A stretch of 8,253 nt of DNA from CAZGQY01 sp964528035 (GCA_964528035.1 CAZGQY010000180.1:1-8253), one strand, 5' to 3'; positions 1 to 7,186 are shown, counted from the stretch's first letter. A program made the numbers and translations. The notes: generated by a model not told the origin, from the sequence alone.

Positions 1-358
1 GGTTACGGCGAGTCACCGCGCGGATGCGCGCCAGTAGCTCATTGATCTCAAAAGGCTTCACCAGATAATCGTCCGCACCGAAATCCAGCCCCCTGATGCG
101 TTCTTGCACGGTATCGCGAGCCGTAATGATAACGACTGGAACTGAATTCCTTGTCTGGCGTAGCCTGCGTAGTACATCGAAGCCATCCTGACGCGGCAGG
201 CCGAGGTCAAGCAACATTAAGTCGTAGCACTCAGTTGATGTTGCAGATAGAGCGTTCTCCCCGTCCGTTACCCAGTCCAACGCGTATGCAGCATCCCGCA
301 GTGCCTGTTGAATGGCAGTACCGATCAGCTGATCATCTTCCACGAGCAGAATTCTCAT
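1..358 (-). CDS. OmpR-family response regulator, receiver domain (partial, C-terminus outside window)
   Basis: The minus-strand frame begins at ATG 358-356 and stays open for 119 codons to the left edge. It starts MRILLVEDDQ and has the full receiver signature: acidic pocket E7-D8-D9, phosphoacceptor D51 within LLDLGLP, switch T79 in IITA, and K101 in LVKPF. The spacing and the ADDYLVKPFEINELLARIRA ending are typical of the OmpR/PhoB group, closest in feel to QseB/PmrA/BasR regulators. The winged-helix DNA-binding domain should follow at about residue 125 but lies outside the window, as would any sensor kinase. A GGA/GAG stretch just upstream serves as ribosome binding site. It is transcribed away from the efflux operon, about 490 bp from the nearest plus-strand start. 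Control of that operon is plausible from position only. The family call is secure, the subfamily is not. Confidence 0.95.
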   Translation of the reverse strand, partial: MRILLVEDDQLIGTAIQQALRDAAYALDWVTDGENALSATSTECYDLMLLDLGLPRQDGFDVLRRLRQTRNSVPVVIITARDTVQERIRGLDFGADDYLVKPFEINELLARIRAVTRRN

Positions 359-388
359 GGCTCAATCCGGCTTGGCTTAAAGGGCAAT

Positions 389-417
389 GTCGTTGACGAG
401 CCATGATCGACAACGAC
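389..417. promoter_or_regulatory. Imperfect 11-bp dyad upstream of the response regulator
   Basis: Arms 389-399 (GTCGTTGACGA) and 407-417 (TCGACAACGAC) are inverted complements with one mismatch, separated by a 7-base spacer. The dyad lies 31-59 bases upstream of the regulator ATG. It could be an operator, for example for autoregulation, or a hairpin in the 5' leader. No T tract adjoins it, so a terminator is unlikely. The role is inferred. Confidence 0.4.
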
Positions 418-810
418 GATGATCGGGAAATTTTGGTATCTTACAAGCATGATTCATGGGCGCTAAAGGCCGTTCTCCGCCGATGCTGTTTATATACCCT
501 GTCCGGTCCGGTTAAATTGAACGGCTAGCCTGTGAAGATGTCGATTCATCACTCAATATCCAGTTCGGGTCGTGCATTGCGATAGCAGTGTATACCATAA
601 TACTTAGCATAAACTTAGTGCCAACGGAAAAATCGAGGTACCCTAAAGATCCACAACCGATTTTCGGCATTTCAGGACAAAAAGGGCCGTATTTCCAAAA
701 CAAGACAATAGCATATTCGCCGCGTCGGTAATCCAGGTCAGTTATGTAATATTTTCCATCCCTAATGGGCAGCTAAGTATCGTACCCTACACTCACTGGG
801 AAACGAACAG

Positions 811-824
811 AAAACATCTGTTTT
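811..824. promoter_or_regulatory. Perfect palindrome AAAACA-TC-TGTTTT
   Basis: Two perfect 6-base inverted arms are separated by TC, ending 25 bases before the ATG at 850. A symmetric site this close to a plus-strand translation start could be a repressor or activator operator for the downstream transcription unit. It is short and AT-rich, so chance is possible. No matching second copy was noticed. Confidence 0.25.
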
Positions 825-849
825 AAACTGACAGCAACGGAGAGAGTTC

Positions 850-1092
850 ATGTGGAACACTCTAAAAGAAGTCGCAATAAAATCATTAATCAGTACCGGT
901 TTGTTAGGCCCGACCTTTTCGCTTCTAGCCTGGATTTCTCACAACTTTCGTAGCGAGGAGCCGCAAGGGTGCGTGGTGACAAGGCCCGCGAAGGTTTGGG
1001 CGCGGAAGCGTACTTGCAGTACGTTGAGCACCCAAATCGAGTGCAACGCAGTGAACGCGCAGCATTGTGGTTTCACAGTAGAAAGCGTGTGA
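850..1092 (+). pseudogene. Small ORF of unknown function, interrupted by the MITE
   Basis: An ATG at 850 follows a good ribosome binding site (GGAGAG at 839-844). The frame runs 80 codons to a TGA at 1090-1092, but only the first 25 or 26 codons (starting MWNTLKEVAIKSLI) lie outside the inserted element; the rest is element sequence. If the 174-bp element and one CTAG copy are removed in silico, the frame reads two codons on from 925 and stops at TGA 1109-1111, giving a 27-residue peptide with a hydrophobic second half. I do not recognise it. It could be a leader peptide, a small membrane protein, or chance. The strong ribosome binding site is the main argument for reality. Confidence 0.3.
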
Positions 1093-1102
1093 GAAATCCA
1101 GG
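929..1102. mobile_element. 174-bp MITE-like element with IS1380-like ends
   Basis: The ends are perfect 15-bp inverted repeats, CCTGGATTTCTCACA at 929-943 and its complement at 1088-1102, with weaker similarity beyond. CTAG flanks both sides (925-928 and 1103-1106), consistent with a 4-bp target duplication, although CTAG is itself palindromic and could belong to the repeat. The centre holds a nested hairpin: TTTGGG at 995-1000 pairs with CCCAAA at 1031-1036, and inside it CGTACT (1009-1014) pairs with AGTACG (1018-1023). There is no transposase, so movement would need one supplied in trans. Repeat length and duplication size fit the IS1380 family from general knowledge; this assignment is inferred. 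It sits about 50 bp upstream of the outer membrane factor gene. Confidence 0.75.
995..1036. repeat. Nested hairpin at the core of the MITE
   Basis: Outer arms TTTGGG/CCCAAA and inner arms CGTACT/AGTACG, with a TGC loop, would form a cruciform or RNA hairpin. Nearby GC steps (GC at 1002-1003 and 1028-1029) could extend the outer stem. As it would be transcribed if the operon promoter lies upstream of 929, it could affect readthrough into the efflux genes. Confidence 0.5.
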
Positions 1103-1156
1103 CTAGGCTGAAAAGATTGCGATTAAGCACTGGCGTGAAATAACTCTTCGAGAGCT

Positions 1157-2572
1157 ATGAATATAGATCTGGAAAAATGTGTTGATCTGATAGCCGGAGC
1201 CATCCAGTGGGCTTTTATAGTGGCGATGTTTTCACTGGCATCGTGCAACCGCTACCAATCCATGCCTTTGACAGAACAAGCGATTAGATCAGCACTGACT
1301 ATGCCTTCACTTAATCGTCTCAAAATTCGCGCAGAAGCCATAGGTCACAGGTTTCAGCAGCGGGTTGGATTTGATCTGCGCGACGGTTTGTCCCCTGATG
1401 AGGCCGCTATCCTAGCAGTTCTAATGAATCCGATTCTAAAGGTGGTGCGGGATCAGCAGGATATTGCCGAGGCTCAATTATTGCAGGCGGGTATCCTTCC
1501 CAATCCAACTTTGTCTTATAGTCTTGAGACACCGGTGGGCGGGTCTACCGCCGGCACAGTCACTGCCTATGGCATTGGGGTGAGCTGGAATATCACTTCG
1601 CTGATCAGTCGTACAGCAAAAATCGATGCAGCAGCGGCCAACAACAAGGATGTAAAACTATCAGTCGCGTGGCAGGAATGGCAGATCGCTCAGGCCGCGC
1701 GCGCAGCCGTTTATCGGCTGCTGGTATTAAACTACCAGGTTGAACTCGGCAGTCTGTTCGAGCAACATTTATCTAAAAATCTACAGGATTTTCGCCAGGC
1801 GATGAGCCGAGGTCTCGTGACTGAACTTGAGCTTGCCGCGGCTGCGGCGTCTAGAAATACCGCTCACAACCGAGTGTTGTCATTGGTTCAGAAACAGGTT
1901 CAACAAACACTGAAATTGAAACAGGCTCTGGGTATACCTAATGATTACCCGGTTGAGTTACAAGCTGATATTGAGTTACCCGACCATATTGAAACTCCAC
2001 CGGCTGACCGGATGTCCAGGGATGTCGAGCATCAGCGACTTGATATTTTGGCGTTTCGCCAAGGCTACGCAAGCCAGGAGGCCGCCGTCCGGACGGCAGT
2101 GCTCGAGCAGTTCCCGAAGATCAGCATCGGCCCTGACTACGCGCGTGACAACGGAAACGTGGTTGGCCTGGGATTTGGAATATCGATTAATCTTCCCATA
2201 TTTGACCGAAACCAGGGAAAGGTGGCCATTGCTCGGGCCAGTCGGCAACAACTTTTCGATGAATACATCAGTCGCATCTATCAGGCCCGTGCCAATATAA
2301 CCCAGTTGGCGGCAAACATCCGGTCGCTGAATAAGCTTTTACGCTCGATGCAGTCCTCGATCCCACAGCAAAGTATTCTAGTTGAATCTTACCGCCGGGG
2401 AGTTAATCTGGGTCAGGCGGATGTGCTGAGTTATTACCAGGCTTGGAACCAGCTAATCAACTTCCGTATCCAGCGGTTGTCGCTGAGTCGACGTCTGATC
2501 GAAAACCGGATCGCGCTGGAGCTGGCAACCGGACTCTATTGCGCGGAAGGAACCCGGCAATGCTTTCAATAA
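1157..2572 (+). CDS. Outer membrane factor lipoprotein of an RND efflux system (TolC/OEP family)
   Basis: This 471-residue protein is the outer membrane channel of a tripartite pump, trimerising into a barrel and periplasmic tunnel. A hydrophobic signal segment at about 11-29 ends in lipobox LASC, with C30 the predicted lipidated cysteine, as in NodT/CusC-type factors. Two OEP repeats are visible: the first begins near DEAAILAVLMNP (81-92) and contains LLQAGILPNPTLSY (108-121); the second includes RLDILAFRQGYASQEAAV and the hallmark NLPIFDRNQGK (345-355). Long amphipathic helices follow, including SYRRGVNLGQADVLSYYQAW. Length is normal. The start at 1157 preserves the signal peptide, though the ribosome binding site (GAGAG, very close) is weak. 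The C-terminus has two cysteines (GLYCAEGTRQC), slightly unusual. Its last 13 bases overlap the adaptor gene. The substrate cannot be deduced. Confidence 0.93.
   Translation: MNIDLEKCVDLIAGAIQWAFIVAMFSLASCNRYQSMPLTEQAIRSALTMPSLNRLKIRAEAIGHRFQQRVGFDLRDGLSPDEAAILAVLMNPILKVVRDQQDIAEAQLLQAGILPNPTLSYSLETPVGGSTAGTVTAYGIGVSWNITSLISRTAKIDAAAANNKDVKLSVAWQEWQIAQAARAAVYRLLVLNYQVELGSLFEQHLSKNLQDFRQAMSRGLVTELELAAAAASRNTAHNRVLSLVQKQVQQTLKLKQALGIPNDYPVELQADIELPDHIETPPADRMSRDVEHQRLDILAFRQGYASQEAAVRTAVLEQFPKISIGPDYARDNGNVVGLGFGISINLPIFDRNQGKVAIARASRQQLFDEYISRIYQARANITQLAANIRSLNKLLRSMQSSIPQQSILVESYRRGVNLGQADVLSYYQAWNQLINFRIQRLSLSRRLIENRIALELATGLYCAEGTRQCFQ
2545..2551 (+). promoter_or_regulatory. Ribosome binding site that fixes the adaptor start
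   Basis: GGAAGGA lies eight bases before the ATG at 2560, inside the end of the outer membrane factor gene. It supports 2560 over the earlier in-frame ATG at 2443, whose extra 39 residues are only a shadow of the upstream gene. Confidence 0.7.
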
Positions 2573-3672
2573 GGATAATGCCAGTCATAGTAGCCATCGC
2601 CTTGGCCGCGATTGTGGTCACAGCGATCAGCTACAACACACGCGAAGGGGAAAACCCTATTTCATCGGCTGCCGTGGAACAATCTACTTCAACCGAACAA
2701 AACGAGAGCGAGACTGTCGTATTCGTCAAAACAGCACCCTTGCGTCGAGGCCTTATCGCGGAGACTCTGATGAGTTATGGAACGATTGTTCCACGCACTG
2801 ATCAAATCAGATCATTTAGCGTACCGTTCGAGAGCGTCATCGAAAAAGTATACGTCAATGCTGGTCAACAGGTTGATTTAAATGAATTATTACTCTCTAT
2901 TGCAGCCAGTCCTGACACCCGGCTTCAACTGGAGCAGGCGCGGATTGACCGGGCAGCGGCGCATCAGCAGGAGGCATTGGTTCAGATTCGACTGGATCTT
3001 AAACTCGCAACCCGGCAGGATCTGGTCACCACGCATCAGCTTTTTGAACAAGCCGACAAGAAGCTGCGGAATTTAGTGCGCCGGGGAGTCGGCACGAAAC
3101 ATGAGATCCGGGCTGACGCACCGGCGCTGGTCTACCTCATTAATGTCAGTCAGGGTCAGATTGTTCCGGCGGGAACCAATCTTCTGAACACCGTTCCCCA
3201 AAACCAATTAATCGTTCGCCTCGGTATCGAGCCCGAGGATCTGCGAGAAGTGCAGACAGGTCAGCCTGTTCAGATCCGTCCGGTTCATGTTCCGGATGCC
3301 GAGCCTCTCGCGGGACAAATAGAACTCCTTACTCGCGCTCTTGACCCACAAACGCGCTTGGTTAATGTACTGGTCAAACCCGACAGGTCAAACGGTCTGC
3401 TTCTCAACGACTATGTCTAGGGAGAAATTGTAATCCGTACTCAGGAGGGGCTGCTCGCGCCAAGACAAGCGTTATTACCGGACGGAAACGGTTACAGTCT
3501 GTTTACAGTTCAAAACGGCTACGCAACTAAACACCATGTTCGAAAAGGGCTGGAAAACGCAACCGAAGCGGAGGTTATCACCAACGATCTACAGGATGGT
3601 GAACGAATCGTGATTTCAGGCAACTACGAGCTGGATAACGGCAGCGTTGTCCGGGAGGAGTCCGTGGAGTGA
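2560..3672 (+). pseudogene. RND periplasmic adaptor (membrane fusion protein) interrupted by an in-frame TAG
   Basis: The adaptor links the permease to the outer membrane channel. From ATG 2560 the frame encodes a membrane anchor or signal segment (residues 6-24), a lipoyl-like half motif (SFSVPFESVIEKVYVNAGQQ, 85-104), a short helical hairpin (about 122-175), the second lipoyl half (INVSQGQIVPAGTNLL, 194-209) and a beta-barrel region with LGIEPEDL. At codon 287 a TAG (3418-3420) ends it. The same frame continues without interruption for 83 more codons, starting GEIVIRTQEGLLAPRQALLP, then a membrane-proximal domain (GERIVISGNYELDNGSVV), to TGA 3670-3672, which overlaps the permease GTG. Full length would be about 370 residues, normal for the family. 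The truncated product lacks the membrane-proximal domain and is probably non-functional. A sequencing error or stop suppression remains possible. Confidence 0.9.
3652..3659 (+). promoter_or_regulatory. Ribosome binding site of the permease gene
   Basis: GGGAGGAG, nine bases before the GTG at 3669, lies inside the 3' end of the adaptor frame. Together with the GTGA overlap it supports GTG as the start and suggests translational coupling, which the upstream TAG would weaken by stopping ribosomes about 250 bases earlier. Confidence 0.7.
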
Positions 3673-6600
3673 AACTAACCGATTGGGCGCAGCACCATCA
3701 TCGTTCAATCTTATGTGCCCTGGCTGCATTCGCCATTGCCGGGCTATTTTCCGGCATTCGCATGCCGGTAAGCCTTTTTCCGCAGGTCACCTTTCCTCGG
3801 GTGGTGGTGAATATCGATGCCGGTGACCGTCCCGCCGAACGCATGGCGCTGGAAGTGACCTGGCCCGTCGAGGAGGCGGTTCGGGCAGTTCCTGGCGTAG
3901 TCAGCGTTCGCTCCAACACCAGTCGCGGAAGCGCCGATATTTCAGTGAATTTTGACTGGAATACCAACATGGTTACAGCCATGCTGCAGGCCGAATCAGC
4001 GATCAACCAGATTCGTTCTCAAATACCTGGCGTGACTACCTTCAGCGCGCGGAGAATGGACCCTACTGTGTTTCCGGTACTCGGGTACAGTCTCACATCG
4101 GATACCTATTCCCTGATACAGCTTCGGGATATAGCGTTGTATCAGATTCGTCCGGCACTATCGACTGTCTCGGGTGTTGCGCGCGTTGGTGTGTTGGGCG
4201 GTGCAACAGCCGAATACCAGGTGCTGGTGGATCCCGCTCGTTTGAATTCTTTCGGTTTGAGTCTGCAGGAAGTCTCTGGTGCATTATCCGCGTCAAACGT
4301 GATCCAGGCGGTCGGGCGGCTGGAAGAAAATTACAAGCTGTATCTGATCCTTTCCAATACGCAGTTTGACAGGTTCGACCAAATTGAACAAACTGTTCTG
4401 CGTTCCGGCAATGGGGGGCAGGTACTACTGGAAGATATAGCCGAAATAAAACGAGGTTTCTCACCCCAATGGACCCGGGTTACCGCCGACGGGCACGATG
4501 CCGTCCTGTTCCAGATCTATCAGCAGCCCGGGGGCAATACCGTTGGAATCGCCAGAGATGCAGCGCTGAAACTGGAGAAAATTCGTCGGTTACTCCCGGT
4601 GGAAATTCATATCGCCAACTGGTACGACCAGAGCGATCTGATTGTGGCTTCAGCCAGGAGCGTTCGCGATTCTTTGCTGATCGGTCTCGGACTGGCGCTA
4701 CTGGTTCTGCTGGTGTTTCTCAGAAATATCAAAGTGACTTTGGTTGCGGCTATTACCGTACCCATGGTGCTTGCGGCAACCACTTTTTTACTCGCGGCAT
4801 TCGGCCTGGGTTTCAATATCATGACGCTGGGCGGTATGGCCGCGGCTGTCGCGCTTATCATTGATGATGCCATTGTGATGATCGAGCATATTATCCGGCG
4901 TTTGCGGGGTGGCAAAGGTTCAAATTCTAAACGCGTGAGCACTGCCGTTGCCGAGTTTACCATGCCTTTGGCCGGATCTTCAGCTTCTACCATCGTCATA
5001 TTCGCGCCATTGGCTTTTCTCACCGGCGTGACCGGCGCGTTTTTCAAGGCCTTGTCCCTGACCATGGCGATTGGATTGGGTGTTTCTTTTCTGGTTGCAT
5101 GGATGGCCGTACCACTTGTTGCGATCCATCTGTTGCGACAGAAAGACGCTGAACAGGAAGAAGGTGGTCGACTGACACATTTTTTCGAGGATCGTTATGC
5201 GCGTGTCATGGCTACACTGTTACCGCGGCCCTCGCTTACGTTGCTGTTGGTTGCCTTGATGCTGGGTTCGGGTTTTGTTGCCTATCGGCAAATCGGTTCC
5301 GGTTTTCTCCCATCCATGGATGAAGGGGGGTTCATTCTCGATTACCGGGCGCCGCCGGGTACATCGCTTAGCGAAACCGATCGGCTTTTAAGGCAGGTGG
5401 AAACGATACTGCGCGATACTCCGGAAGTTGCGACCTATTCGAGAAGAACAGGACTCAGTCTTGGTGGACATATTACCGAAGCTAATGAGGGTGATTATTT
5501 TGTTCGGTTGAGACCGATGCCAAGGCGTGGACTAGACGAAATCATGGCTGAAATCCGGCTAAAAGTGGAATATTATGTACCGGGTTTGGAAATCGAACTC
5601 GCCAAGTTGATGGAGGATCTCATTGGCGACCTTACAGCGGTACCGCAGCCGATCGAGATCAAGGTTTTTTCCGATGATCTGAAACTATTGGAACAGCTCG
5701 CGCCAAAAATCGCTTCGCGCATTCAAACGATCCCCGGTGTCGTCGATGTGAATACCGGCATTGTTCTGGCCGGAGACGCGCTGGATATTCACGTCGATCG
5801 CACACAGGCCGCACTGGAAGGGATGACGCCGGATCAGATTACCCGTGCCATCAATGATTTCCTTAACGGCCGGATAACGACTCAGGTCCAGCGTGGCCCG
5901 AAAATGGTGGGTGTCCGTGTATGGCTGCCGGAAACGGAGCGAGGATCTATCTCGGTCATCAATAAAATGCGCCTGAGGGCTCCAGACGGGCATCTCATCC
6001 CACTAAATCGGGTTGCCACAATTCACCCGATGTTGGGTCAAGCGCAGATCAACCGTGAAAATCTTAAACAAATGGTGGCCGTGACCGCCCGCATCAGCGG
6101 CCGGGATATGGGGTCGACGGTAATCGACGTGATAAACCTGATTGACCGTTCGAACCTGATACCACCCGGCGTGTATTACACATTGGGAGGATTGTACGAA
6201 CAACAGCGTATTGCATTTCGAGGCCTCATCGCGGTATTTGCTGCGGCAGTTGTCCTGGTGTTTGTTCTTCTTTTATTTCTGTATGAACGCTTTCATGTCG
6301 CGCTGGCAATGATGCTGACAACTCTATCGGCGACATCGGTCGTATTTATCGGTTTGTGGTTGACCGCAACAGACCTCAATATCACGGCTATGATGGGTAT
6401 GACTATGATCATTGGCATCGTTACCGAAGTCGCAATTTTTTATTATTCCGAGTTCCAGAGCCTTTCCACCGCAATACCACCCGCAAAGCGACTCATCAGA
6501 GCCGGCCAGAACCGCATGAGGCCCATCACCATGACCACTATTGCAGCCATACTAGCATTGACGCCTCTAGCGTTGGGGATTGGTGAAGGGTCGGCGATGC

Positions 6601-6722
6601 TCCAACCCTTGGCAATCGCAATATTATCCGGCCTGATTGTACAACTCCCACTTGTCTTGGTCGTCCTGCCGGTTGTTCTAACAGTATTTTTGAATGTGAA
6701 GCGGCGTTTAATCAAAGGATAA
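3669..6722 (+). CDS. RND-family efflux permease (inner-membrane proton-driven transporter)
   Basis: This 1017-residue protein has the standard RND layout: TM1 at about 14-31, a large periplasmic loop to about 334, TM2 to TM6 at about 335-486, TM7 at about 517-535, a second periplasmic loop, and TM8 to TM12 from about 853. TM4 carries the proton-relay pair D399-D400 in ALIIDDAIVMIEH, matching AcrB D407-D408 and favouring a drug/amphiphile-like pump over a classic CzcA metal pump. TM10 reads MTMIIGIVTEVAIFYYSEF, with E920 and no lysine where AcrB-type pumps have K940. The motif NRMRPITMTTIAAILALTPL marks the segment before TM11. The start is GTG at 3669, overlapping the adaptor stop by four bases. 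The gene appears intact. The substrate is unknown; general databases may label such proteins CusA/CzcA or acriflavin resistance. No clear terminator follows. Confidence 0.95.
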   Translation: MKLTDWAQHHHRSILCALAAFAIAGLFSGIRMPVSLFPQVTFPRVVVNIDAGDRPAERMALEVTWPVEEAVRAVPGVVSVRSNTSRGSADISVNFDWNTNMVTAMLQAESAINQIRSQIPGVTTFSARRMDPTVFPVLGYSLTSDTYSLIQLRDIALYQIRPALSTVSGVARVGVLGGATAEYQVLVDPARLNSFGLSLQEVSGALSASNVIQAVGRLEENYKLYLILSNTQFDRFDQIEQTVLRSGNGGQVLLEDIAEIKRGFSPQWTRVTADGHDAVLFQIYQQPGGNTVGIARDAALKLEKIRRLLPVEIHIANWYDQSDLIVASARSVRDSLLIGLGLALLVLLVFLRNIKVTLVAAITVPMVLAATTFLLAAFGLGFNIMTLGGMAAAVALIIDDAIVMIEHIIRRLRGGKGSNSKRVSTAVAEFTMPLAGSSASTIVIFAPLAFLTGVTGAFFKALSLTMAIGLGVSFLVAWMAVPLVAIHLLRQKDAEQEEGGRLTHFFEDRYARVMATLLPRPSLTLLLVALMLGSGFVAYRQIGSGFLPSMDEGGFILDYRAPPGTSLSETDRLLRQVETILRDTPEVATYSRRTGLSLGGHITEANEGDYFVRLRPMPRRGLDEIMAEIRLKVEYYVPGLEIELAKLMEDLIGDLTAVPQPIEIKVFSDDLKLLEQLAPKIASRIQTIPGVVDVNTGIVLAGDALDIHVDRTQAALEGMTPDQITRAINDFLNGRITTQVQRGPKMVGVRVWLPETERGSISVINKMRLRAPDGHLIPLNRVATIHPMLGQAQINRENLKQMVAVTARISGRDMGSTVIDVINLIDRSNLIPPGVYYTLGGLYEQQRIAFRGLIAVFAAAVVLVFVLLLFLYERFHVALAMMLTTLSATSVVFIGLWLTATDLNITAMMGMTMIIGIVTEVAIFYYSEFQSLSTAIPPAKRLIRAGQNRMRPITMTTIAAILALTPLALGIGEGSAMLQPLAIAILSGLIVQLPLVLVVLPVVLTVFLNVKRRLIKG

Positions 6723-6911
6723 GGTTTCGAGTGTCGATCCTCGTAAAAGTAACCGCACTTCGTGAAGCCTGGTGCACATTGGTTGTCAGATTAGCAGCGA
6801 AACAGAATCAAAAAAGTGTCAGTATCGCTGAGACAGGAAGTGGTAATTGTCAAGGTAACTGTCGGGTGGATTTAAATTAAACGACTTATCCCGTTTTTGA
6901 TAAACCTCTAA
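6723..6911. other. Non-coding stretch after the efflux operon
   Basis: I see no gene, strong hairpin with T tract, or other defined element here. Stops occur in the frames I read. The region becomes AT-rich around 6870-6900. Transcription from the operon may run on into the remnant DNA downstream. Confidence 0.4.
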
Positions 6912-6941
6912 CCCGCATTTCTCACAATTTTCGTGGCGAGG
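6912..6941 (+). repeat. Diverged solo copy of the MITE left end
   Basis: Thirty bases here match 26 of 30 with the left end of the MITE (929-958), including ATTTCTCACAA and GCGAGG. Similarity stops right after. The bases before it also resemble the MITE flank (CTCTAA versus TTCTAG). It is probably the scar of a related element or of a decayed insertion sequence. It lies directly beside the patatin-like remnant. Confidence 0.6.
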
Positions 6942-6982
6942 GACTGCATTGGCGTTTCCAAAGTCAAGCGCGGCTAATCATA

Positions 6983-7141
6983 ATGGTGCCCCATACTGAG
7001 CTGCAAGATGATATGGATGTCGTGTTGCTTGATTTCAGCCAAACTGGAGAACTCATCGAATTAGGTTATCAGCATGCTATGAAAAACCTGAATAATCCGG
7101 AAAACGTAGTGTGCTACCATAAGGAACCTCGCAACCAATAG
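6983..7141 (+). pseudogene. Patatin-like phospholipase C-terminal remnant (tentative)
   Basis: An open frame of 52 codons runs from ATG 6983 to TAG 7139-7141, and stays open upstream to about 6880 through the solo repeat end. It reads like a real protein end: the segment MDVVLLDFSQTGELIELGYQ resembles the last strand and helix of patatin/RssA-like hydrolases, where a D-F motif is followed by ELI-x-x-GY. The catalytic GxSxG and Asp parts are absent, so it would be the C-terminal tail only, with the N-terminal part lost where the repeat end now sits. There is no good ribosome binding site before the ATG. It could instead be an unrelated short gene. The patatin assignment is a memory-based pattern match and moderate at best. 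Confidence 0.35.
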
Positions 7142-7161
7142 CCGTTTTTTTATTGCTTACT

Positions 7162-7186
7162 CATGTTGCCCATCTTCGGCAACATG
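7162..7186. repeat. Perfect 9-bp hairpin downstream of the patatin-like remnant
   Basis: CATGTTGCC (7162-7170) and GGCAACATG (7178-7186) pair perfectly around a 7-base loop. No T tract follows on the plus strand; a run of seven T (7145-7151) precedes it instead. This makes it an imperfect terminator candidate for the frame ending at 7141, or a remnant palindrome. Confidence 0.4.

Larger units (their letters stand above)
359..849. other. Intergenic region between the regulator and the plus-strand genes
   Basis: I find no gene with both a start and recognisable similarity here. The stretch is more AT-rich than the operon and presumably holds the divergent promoters, but I cannot point to a convincing -35/-10 pair. 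The structured elements are the dyad at 389-417 and the palindrome at 811-824. A minus-strand frame open from 772 to 512 reads somewhat like protein (for example YYITDLDYRRGEYAIVLFW) but has a stop just upstream of its first codons and only a TTG at 703 as possible start. It may be a decayed gene fragment or chance. Confidence 0.5.

Noticed and set aside
151..396. Plus-strand ORF of 81 codons opposite the response regulator
   Set aside because: It is antisense to a fully recognisable receiver domain and has no credible start signal or similarity.
1107..1156. Promoter between the MITE and the outer membrane factor gene (TTGCGA at 1117)
   Set aside because: No acceptable -10 box lies at proper spacing, and the implied transcription start would leave almost no leader before the ATG.
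2443..2559. Upstream ATG extension of the adaptor gene
   Set aside because: It adds 39 residues entirely within the outer membrane factor gene, without signal-peptide character. The ATG at 2560 has a good ribosome binding site and is followed at once by the membrane anchor.
3698..5180. Several minus-strand ORFs of 66-152 codons across the permease gene
   Set aside because: They lie opposite a clearly coding RND frame, show low-complexity composition from antisense codons and resemble no family.
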